Program-made: the position numbers and the translations under genes | Origin: Firmicutes bacterium CAG:145 | GTDB taxonomy: Bacteria; Bacillota; Clostridia; Peptostreptococcales; Anaerovoracaceae | DNA: 19,921 nt | NCBI GenBank assembly: GCA_000435715.1 | Contig: FR882598.1 | Coordinates: 94,813-114,733 of the forward strand | Reading direction: 5' to 3' | The notes under the pieces: generated by a model | The model's input: only the letters and a program-made list of their open reading frames with translations | What the model was told of the DNA's origin: nothing | The model's database searches: none | Shown: positions 14,388 to 19,921 of the stretch, one piece after another | How the letters are laid out: each line of letters opens with the position of its first letter | Position numbering within the stretch: the stretch's first letter is position 1

Positions 14388-14418
14388 GTGCCGGCGTTTT
14401 TCGGCGCTTAATTTTTTT
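14385..14418 (+). terminator. Intrinsic terminator acting as attenuator
   Basis: TAAGTGCCG (14385-14393) pairs with CGGCGCTTA (14402-14410), with one G-U pair and an 8-base loop. Then comes A and seven T (14412-14418). The ribosome site AAAGGAGG of the next gene begins at 14420, so no promoter can fit between them. The downstream operon must be transcribed through this element. Confidence 0.85.
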
Positions 14419-14435
14419 GAAAGGAGGCAGGGTTT

Positions 14436-14681
14436 ATGGAAACGAGAGTAGCTGTTATAAGCATAATTGTAGAAGATATAGAAGCCGCAGAAAGTATAAA
14501 TATATTGCTGCACCAATACAGACAATACGTAATAGGAAGGATGGGAGTTCCTCACACTCCTAAAAAGATTTCTATAATAAGCGTAGCGGTAGACGGGCCT
14601 ATGGACGCTATAAGCGCCCTTTCCGGAAAACTGGGAGCTATCGAGGGAGTCAGTACCAAGACCATATATTCAAAAAAATGA
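14436..14681 (+). CDS. TM1266 family iron-only hydrogenase system putative regulator
   Basis: An 81-residue small protein with a ferredoxin-like ACT/NikR-C-type fold. It is recognised by METRVAVISIIVED, LLHQYRQYVIGRMGVP (about 26-41), KKISIISVAVDGP (44-56) and the final KLGAIEGVSTKTIYSK. The family, named for Thermotoga maritima TM1266, is found in organisms that assemble [FeFe] hydrogenase and is usually near hydE/hydF/hydG. Its biochemical role is not established, and ligand sensing is suggested from the ACT-like fold. It has a strong AAAGGAGG site directly after the attenuator and begins an operon with the ABC importer genes 36 bases downstream. No hydrogenase or maturase gene is in this window. 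Confidence 0.88.
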   Translation: METRVAVISIIVEDIEAAESINILLHQYRQYVIGRMGVPHTPKKISIISVAVDGPMDAISALSGKLGAIEGVSTKTIYSKK

Positions 14682-14717
14682 CTCTGAGAAAGATGATAGA
14701 GAGAAAGAAGGTATAAT

Positions 14718-15686
14718 ATGAAGAAAATAGTTGCATTAGGATTGGCTTTAATCCTGTCTCTGGCAAGCCTTGCAGGCTGCAGCCGGAAGGCGCCGGAAAA
14801 CGTGACAGAGACCATAAACGTCGCTGCTTTAAACGGGCCGACAGGAATGGCCATGGTAAATCTCATGGATATGGAAGACAAATATGACATTACGACTTAT
14901 CAGGCGCCTGCCGATGTGACAGCCAAGGTAATCAGCGGAGAAGTAGATGTAGCTGCAGTTCCGTCTAATCTTGCTGCCGTGCTCTATAATAAGACAGAGG
15001 GAGATATCGTAGCCATAAGCCCTATAGCTTTGGGTATGCTTCAGATTTTAGGAAACAACGTGGATATAGATGATGTGGGCGAGCTTGCAGGAAAGACTAT
15101 AGTTGCCAGCGGACAGGGAGGAACACCTGAATATGTGCTGGAAAAAGTCCTCTCAGATAACGGTTTGACTATATATGAAGATGTGAATGTAGAATGGGTG
15201 GCCAATCATTCAGAGGTCAACGCAAAGCTCCTGAACCAGGAAGGCACCATAGCTATGATACCTGAGCCTTTTGTCTCAACTGCTCTGTCATCGGGCCAGG
15301 AGGGAGTTGAAGACCTCTTCGATCTCAATGAACTCTGGGAGGAGTCTACAGGATGTGAACTTCCTATGGGAGTCCTCATAGCTAAAAAGTCTTTTGTTCA
15401 GGAGAGAGAAGATGATCTCAAGGTTCTTTTGAATGATCTGCAAGAGTCAGTGGATTTCGTCAATGATTCTCCTGCAGAAGCGGCCAAGGTCATAGTAGAA
15501 AAAGGATTTATCGGAGATGAAGAGATAGCCGAGGCGGCGATTCCCGGATGTCACATCACCCTGTATACCGGAAAAACGAGCCAGACAGGAATGGAGATGC
15601 TCAAGACATTCAATCAGATTTTATTCGATCTGAACCCTGCCTCTGTAGGCGGAAAGATGCCGGATGAAGACTTATATTATCAATAG
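14718..15686 (+). CDS. ABC transporter substrate-binding lipoprotein (NMT1/SsuA-like)
   Basis: A 322-residue exported binding protein. The signal peptide MKKIVALGLALILSLASLAGC ends in the lipobox LAGC (Cys21), so it is membrane-anchored. The mature part has the periplasmic-binding type II pattern of the NitT/TauT/NMT1 group: NVAALNGPTGMAMVNLM near the ligand site, VISGEVDVAAVPSNLAAVLYNK (about residues 73-94), LAGKTIVASGQGGTPEYVL (122-140) and TIAMIPEPFVSTAL (176-189). Relatives bind nitrate, taurine, aliphatic sulfonates or thiamine pyrimidine precursors; the ligand here cannot be assigned. It overlaps the fused permease/ATPase gene by 23 bases and follows the TM1266-type regulator, which suggests a cargo relevant to hydrogenase or metal-cofactor metabolism. 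That link is inference. Confidence 0.9.
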   Translation: MKKIVALGLALILSLASLAGCSRKAPENVTETINVAALNGPTGMAMVNLMDMEDKYDITTYQAPADVTAKVISGEVDVAAVPSNLAAVLYNKTEGDIVAISPIALGMLQILGNNVDIDDVGELAGKTIVASGQGGTPEYVLEKVLSDNGLTIYEDVNVEWVANHSEVNAKLLNQEGTIAMIPEPFVSTALSSGQEGVEDLFDLNELWEESTGCELPMGVLIAKKSFVQEREDDLKVLLNDLQESVDFVNDSPAEAAKVIVEKGFIGDEEIAEAAIPGCHITLYTGKTSQTGMEMLKTFNQILFDLNPASVGGKMPDEDLYYQ

Positions 15687-17136
15687 AGACGGAGATTCAA
15701 AAGATGATAGAAATAAGGGCGCAGGATTAAGAATTACTGTGCCGGTACTGTTGTTCTGGCTGGCAGTATGGCAGGCGGCGGCTATGATAGTTCATAAGCC
15801 GCTGCTTCTGCCGGACCCGGCGGAAACGGCGGCGGCGCTGGCTGCAATGGCAGGTAAAGCGGAGTTTTATCTCAATATAGGATGGACCTTTTTTCGCTGC
15901 ATGGTGTCTATGGCGCTTTCATTTTTATTGGGGGCGGCAGCTTCGGCAGCAGCATACAGGTTTTCGGCAGTCCGTCATCTTCTCTCGCTTCCGGTGGGAT
16001 TTTTTAAGGCAGTACCTGTAATGGCTATAATAATATATGTCATATTGATCGCAGAGGCTGACTGGGTGGCTATAATAGTCTGCTTTCTTATGTGTTTTCC
16101 TATAGTATATACCAATATACTTGCAGGACTTGATTCTATGGGTAATGAACTTAAAGAAATGGCCTGTGTATATAAGCTTAACGATGTTCAAAAAGTGATA
16201 TATATATACGGCCCGTCGGTCAAACCTCAGATAAATTCGGCGCTCAGGCTCATCTGCGGGCTGAGCTGGAAGGCCGTAGTAGCCGCAGAGGTGCTTTCCA
16301 TACCGAAATATTCTATCGGATATGAGATGATAAATTCCAAATATTATCTGCAGACGCCGACTCTGATGGCGTATATACTTGTCGTAGTTGTATTGAGTAT
16401 CGGCATTGAACGATTAATGAATATTTTTCTTGAAAAATCCGATGCCGGCGATTATCGGGGAAGTCGTCTTAAGAGAGAACTGGGCAAGGCAGCACGTAGA
16501 AACAGCCGTGAGGCAAAGATCCCTGACGTTGAGGCTGCTTCGCCGGCCATAGAGATGAGAGATCTCAATAAGAGTTATGGTTCAAAACAAGTTATAGATC
16601 ATGTGGATATGACGTTTAAAGGCGGCGAGACGACAGTACTTGTAGGTCCGTCCGGCATAGGAAAGACCACCTTGGCAAGAGTCATATCGGGTCTTGAGGC
16701 GCCGGACAGCGGAAGCCTTGTCATAGGAGGACACATGGAGCTGTCATATCTTTTCCAGGAGGACAGACTTTTGCCATGGCTCAACGTATATGATAATATG
16801 TCTATAGGGCTTTTGAAATCAGGGGGTCTCCCTGATGATATATCGCTAAAAGACGATCCGGTGATAAAGATGGCGGAAGCTTTGGAGATAAGCGATTCAT
16901 TATGGAAGCTTCCCCGGCAACTTTCGGGAGGAATGAGGCATAGAGCAGCTCTCGGCAGGACGTTTTTGGCCAGGGCCAACGTGATGATACTCGACGAACC
17001 TTTTAGAGGTCTTGACGCACCTCTTCGCAGCAGAATCATAGACAGGCTGTGGCAAAAAGAGACCGAGACTAAGACTGTGATAGTGATAACCCATGAACCG
17101 GGGATCTTTAGAGAAAAGACGATAAAGATGAAGTAG
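15664..17136 (+). CDS. Fused ABC importer permease and ATPase
   Basis: A single 490-residue frame with no internal stop or frameshift. Residues 1-260 form a NitT/TauT-type permease with about six helices. Its coupling loop is ELKEMACVYKLNDVQKVIYIY (cytoplasmic, contacting the ATPase). A charged linker (about 258-295) leads to a nucleotide-binding domain (297-490). This has Walker A GPSGIGKTT (328-336), Q-loop YLFQEDRLLPW, signature LSGGM (420-424), Walker B VMILDEPF (Asp444, Glu445) and the switch histidine His477 in ITHEP. Importers of this family normally carry permease and ATPase as separate chains, so the fusion is unusual. The start overlaps the binding-protein gene by 23 bases and has GGAAAG about 7 bases upstream. 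A GTG at the first helix is a less likely alternative. Confidence 0.88.
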   Translation: MKTYIINRDGDSKDDRNKGAGLRITVPVLLFWLAVWQAAAMIVHKPLLLPDPAETAAALAAMAGKAEFYLNIGWTFFRCMVSMALSFLLGAAASAAAYRFSAVRHLLSLPVGFFKAVPVMAIIIYVILIAEADWVAIIVCFLMCFPIVYTNILAGLDSMGNELKEMACVYKLNDVQKVIYIYGPSVKPQINSALRLICGLSWKAVVAAEVLSIPKYSIGYEMINSKYYLQTPTLMAYILVVVVLSIGIERLMNIFLEKSDAGDYRGSRLKRELGKAARRNSREAKIPDVEAASPAIEMRDLNKSYGSKQVIDHVDMTFKGGETTVLVGPSGIGKTTLARVISGLEAPDSGSLVIGGHMELSYLFQEDRLLPWLNVYDNMSIGLLKSGGLPDDISLKDDPVIKMAEALEISDSLWKLPRQLSGGMRHRAALGRTFLARANVMILDEPFRGLDAPLRSRIIDRLWQKETETKTVIVITHEPGIFREKTIKMK

Positions 17137-17298
17137 CCGCTCAATGTTTATCCCAAAAGACGTGAAGACATCTAAGGCCTTTGGTCGAATCGTCTGATCC
17201 TATGCCCCGGATGAAAGACGCTTTTAAAAGATAATAAACTCGCTTAACTGGCGGTTATGATTTAAACGATGATCTCACAAGAAAAAGAGAGGTAAAGG

Positions 17299-19899
17299 AT
17301 GCCTGATAAAAATATAGTTCTCGGAATATTGGCTCACGTGGACGCAGGTAAAACTACATTATCGGAAGCTATTTTATATAAGACAGGGGTCATAAGAAAG
17401 ATGGGAAGGGTCGATCATCGGGATGCCTTTCTCGATACGGATTCTATAGAACGGGCCAGAGGCATAACCGTATTCTCAAAGGAGGCCAGATTTTCTCTTG
17501 GCTGGCGAAAGGCAGTGCTCATAGATACTCCGGGACATTCTGATTTCAGTTCTGAAATGGAGAGGACTCTCGACGTGCTTGATATGGCCGTACTGATAGT
17601 AAGCGGAACAGACGGGATCCAGAGCCATACCGTGACTCTCTGGAACCTTCTTAAAGCCCGCAATATCCCCCTGATGGTGTTTATAAATAAAATGGACCAG
17701 CCGTCAGCTGATGAGGAAAGAGTTATGAGAGAGCTTACAAAGCGTTTCGGAACCGGATTTGTAAAATTCTCGAAGGCTACTCCTCAGGATATGGAAGAGG
17801 CCGCCCTGTGCGGAGACAGCCTCATGGAAGAGTATCTTGAAAGTGGCGCGCTGTCGAGAGAGCATATCAGCGAAGCCGTATCTGAAAGGAGCATGTTTCC
17901 TGTCTGCTCAGGGTCAGCGCTTAAGCTTGAGGGCATAGATGAGCTCCTGGACATTGTGCGCCTTTATACCAAAACGCCCGAGTATGGAGAATCTCTGGCG
18001 GCGAAGGTCTTTAAGATAAGCAGAGACAAGCAGGGAAATCGCCAGACCCATATGAAGGTAACCGGGGGATGTCTTAAACCCAAGATGATGCTTGATACTG
18101 CTCCCGGACAAAGAGAAAAGGTGGATCAGGTACGGCTTTATTCAGGAGATTCCTTTGAAACTGCCGCATGCGCCGAGGCAGGAGAGATATGTACTGTGAC
18201 GGGTCTTTCAGGTACTTATGCGGGGCAGGCTATAGGGGCTCAAGAAGAGGGACATTCCCCCATGATAGAGCCGACTCTGAAATACAGGGTGATACTGCCT
18301 GAGGGGACAGATCCCGCTCAGGCTATGCAGAAGCTAATACAGCTAAAAGAAGAGGATCCGCTCCTTGACATCTTGTGGCAGGAAGAACTGCAGGAGATCC
18401 ATGTAAAAGTCATGGGAAAGCTGGAGCTGGAGATCTTGCAGAAGATAATAGAAAAACGTTTTGACCTTATCGTCTCTTTTGGCGAGGGTAAAATATTATA
18501 CAAAGAGACCATAGCTGAACCTGCGCTGGGTATAGGACATTTTGAGCCTCTGAAACACTACGCCGAAGTACATCTTTTGATGGAGCCTCTTCCTGAAGGG
18601 AGCGGTCTTGTGCTGTGCAGTTCCGTCAGCGAGGATGTGCTGGACAGAAATTGGCAGAGACTTATACTGTCGCATTTGAATGAGCGAAAGCACCCCGGAG
18701 TAATCATCGGTGCTCCCATAACCGATATGAAGATCACATTGGTGGCTGCCAGAGCGCATCTGAAACATACGGAGGGAGGCGATTTCAGACAGGCCACATA
18801 CAGAGCCTTAAGGCAGGGTCTTAGAAAATCTCGCTGCACGCTCCTTGCGCCCATGTACAGATTCAGAGCCCAGATCCCTGTAGACAATGCGGGAAGACTG
18901 ATGGCAGATATGCAGAGGATTGGAGCCGATTTCAGCCTTCCTGATATTTTGGATGAGAACACCGCTGTCATAGAAGGGAGAGGCACAGCCTCAAAATTAC
19001 AGGATTATCAGCAGGAAGTGGCGGCATATACCAAGGGGGCAGGCAGTTTTTCGGTCGTATTTGACGGCTACGGACCTTGTCCCGATCAGCAGCAGGTGGC
19101 AAAGGAGGCCGGCTACGATCCCGACGCGGATATCTTAAACCCCACAGGTTCTGTATTTTGTGTAGGAGGAAGCGCTTCGTATGTCAGCTGGGATAAGGTG
19201 GAGGCGGCAGCCCATATCAGGCCGGAAGACGTATGCGGATCCAATGAACAAGGGCAGAGCGAAAGTTCTGTGAGAGGGTCTGCCGGTACCCTGAGCGCCG
19301 ACGCCGAGGAGCTAAAAGCCATATTCTTAAAAACATACGGAAAGAGCAAGAGAGACGAGGCTCTGAGGAGGGAACGTCTGAGCAGGGGAAAAATAAGACC
19401 TGCCAGACCTGAGGAAACTGCGCTTCCAAAATTGATAAAAAAAGATGAGGTAAAAAGAACAGATTACTATATAGTAGACGGGTATAATGTCATATTTGCC
19501 TGGGATGAATTAAAGGAACTGGCGTCGGTAAACTTAGATTCGGCGCGCGAGAGCCTCATAGAGATACTGCAGAATTACGGTTCGTACAGAGGCATCAGAA
19601 TTACTGCAGTATTTGACGGCTACCGAGTGAGTAAAAACACAGGAACAGTAGTAAAATATGAGGGAGTGGAGGCGGTTTACACGAAAGAGGCGCAGACTGC
19701 CGACCGTTATATCGAAGAGAAAGTATACAAGATGAGCAAGACTTCTGATATACGAGTAGTGACTTCCGATAAATCCGTCCAGATGGCTGCTCTGGGAGAC
19801 GGCGCGCTGAGGATGTCGGCCAGAGAGTTTTATCAGGAAGTTACCGACGCTTCACAGGAAATAAGAGAAAAGCTGAAAAACTTATCGGCGAAGATCTAA
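17299..19899 (+). CDS. TetM/EF-G-like translational GTPase fused to a Rae1/YacP-like NYN endoribonuclease
   Basis: An 866-residue two-part protein, about 220 residues longer than TetM-type proteins. The GTPase has G1 AHVDAGKT (12-19), G2 RARGITV (52-58), G3 DTPGH (76-80), G4 NKMD (130-133) and G5 CSGSA. EF-G-like domains II-V follow (III about 325-405, IV-V to about 640). A charged linker holds a helical ELKAIFLKTYGKSKRDE segment (671-692). Residues 720-866 match B. subtilis Rae1/YacP: IVDGYN (Asp727), VFDGY (Asp773), TADRYIE (Asp802), VTSDKS (Asp824), GALRMSAREF. These are the acidic NYN/PIN-type residues. Rae1 cleaves mRNA in the ribosomal A site; TetM-type factors bind that region. The start follows GAGAGG. 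Function is inferred; tetracycline resistance should not be assumed. Confidence 0.92.
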   Translation: MPDKNIVLGILAHVDAGKTTLSEAILYKTGVIRKMGRVDHRDAFLDTDSIERARGITVFSKEARFSLGWRKAVLIDTPGHSDFSSEMERTLDVLDMAVLIVSGTDGIQSHTVTLWNLLKARNIPLMVFINKMDQPSADEERVMRELTKRFGTGFVKFSKATPQDMEEAALCGDSLMEEYLESGALSREHISEAVSERSMFPVCSGSALKLEGIDELLDIVRLYTKTPEYGESLAAKVFKISRDKQGNRQTHMKVTGGCLKPKMMLDTAPGQREKVDQVRLYSGDSFETAACAEAGEICTVTGLSGTYAGQAIGAQEEGHSPMIEPTLKYRVILPEGTDPAQAMQKLIQLKEEDPLLDILWQEELQEIHVKVMGKLELEILQKIIEKRFDLIVSFGEGKILYKETIAEPALGIGHFEPLKHYAEVHLLMEPLPEGSGLVLCSSVSEDVLDRNWQRLILSHLNERKHPGVIIGAPITDMKITLVAARAHLKHTEGGDFRQATYRALRQGLRKSRCTLLAPMYRFRAQIPVDNAGRLMADMQRIGADFSLPDILDENTAVIEGRGTASKLQDYQQEVAAYTKGAGSFSVVFDGYGPCPDQQQVAKEAGYDPDADILNPTGSVFCVGGSASYVSWDKVEAAAHIRPEDVCGSNEQGQSESSVRGSAGTLSADAEELKAIFLKTYGKSKRDEALRRERLSRGKIRPARPEETALPKLIKKDEVKRTDYYIVDGYNVIFAWDELKELASVNLDSARESLIEILQNYGSYRGIRITAVFDGYRVSKNTGTVVKYEGVEAVYTKEAQTADRYIEEKVYKMSKTSDIRVVTSDKSVQMAALGDGALRMSAREFYQEVTDASQEIREKLKNLSAKI

Positions 19900-19921
19900 A
19901 GAAGGCGGCCCTTTGTAAAGG

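Larger units (their letters stand above)
14292..14418 (+). promoter_or_regulatory. Structured leader RNA with attenuator (riboswitch-like, class unrecognised)
   Basis: The 142 bases between tagO and the TM1266-type gene are rich in complementary segments. CCTCAG (14298-14303) pairs with CTGAGG (14349-14354), and AAAAC (14310-14314) with GTTTT (14344-14348), leaving CACTTG bulged. That bulge, GCACTT (14303-14308), is perfectly complementary to AAGTGC (14386-14391), the 5' arm of the terminator. Pairing the two would form a pseudoknot and prevent termination. A competing helix, AGGAAACC/GGTTTTCT (14292-14299/14343-14350), is also possible. I see no TPP, SAM, FMN, cobalamin, THF, Moco, fluoride or T-box core. 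Pairings were found by eye; the ligand or trigger is unknown. Confidence 0.6.

Noticed and set aside
14292..14418. TPP (thiamine) riboswitch controlling an NMT1/THI5-like importer
   Set aside because: The binding protein type made this attractive, but neither the CUGAGA segment nor the conserved 3' CUGAU-x-UAAU-x-CGUAGGGAA core is present.
17144..17197. 17-codon frame upstream of the GTPase gene as a tet(M)-style leader peptide
   Set aside because: It has no ribosome site, no resemblance to the tet(M) leader and no terminator/antiterminator pair nearby. The 162-base gap shows only a short palindrome (CTTTTAAAAG, 17221-17230) and no convincing promoter.
17299..19899. Acquired tetracycline-resistance gene (tetM/tetO/tetW)
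   Set aside because: The domain order is similar, but the sequence diverges strongly, the C-terminus carries a nuclease, and there are no transposon or plasmid genes nearby. A cellular factor is more likely.

Overview
The window looks like chromosomal DNA from an anaerobic low-to-mid GC Firmicute of class Clostridia, possibly near the Eubacterium/Anaerovoracaceae group. The clues are near-perfect AGGAGG ribosome sites, strong use of ATA (Ile) and AGA (Arg) codons, a TM1266-type [FeFe]-hydrogenase-system regulator, an EFR1-type flavodoxin/ferredoxin protein, a clostridial-type thiolase and a VanY-like lipoprotein. The lineage is inference. I see no tRNA or rRNA gene, insertion sequence, phage gene or CRISPR array, and no gap between genes exceeds 300 bases.

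Layout. A patatin-like lipase (minus strand, 48-1193) diverges from a tightly coupled plus-strand group: sirtuin, SurE, an isochorismatase-family hydrolase and a DUF2156 protein (1318-4314). Next is a stand-alone, strongly expressed-looking acetyl-CoA acetyltransferase (4515-5693) with its own promoter, a 16-bp palindromic operator at the likely transcription start, and a terminator. The -35 box of the next promoter lies in the loop of that terminator and serves an EamA transporter coupled to an EFR1 protein (5840-7452). A perfect 12-bp hairpin separates these from a convergent M15 D,D-carboxypeptidase lipoprotein (7479-8324). That gene's promoter has ideal TTGACA-17-TATAAT elements and lies back to back with the promoter of glnS (8459-10087), which is followed by a TIGR00266/AIM24 protein.

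From 10882 a housekeeping run follows on the plus strand: an orphan prepilin peptidase, YhbY, TruA, a dCMP deaminase and a TagO/WecA-type sugar-phosphate transferase. Then comes a structured leader RNA (about 14292-14418) ending in an intrinsic terminator only a base or two before the ribosome site of the next gene, so the downstream genes must be read through it. It controls a TM1266-family hydrogenase-system regulator, a substrate-binding lipoprotein of the NMT1/SsuA type, and a single polypeptide that joins the permease and ATPase of the same ABC importer. I could not match this leader to a riboswitch class I know.

The last gene (17299-19899) is the most striking. It encodes a five-domain translational GTPase of the TetM/EF-G type whose C-terminus is fused to a Rae1/YacP-like NYN endoribonuclease domain. 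In Bacillus subtilis, Rae1 is a separate protein that cleaves mRNA in the ribosomal A site. The fusion suggests a GTPase that delivers a nuclease to the ribosome. The leader RNA with its hydrogenase-linked ABC cassette and this GTPase-nuclease fusion are the two best candidates for little-described biology here.
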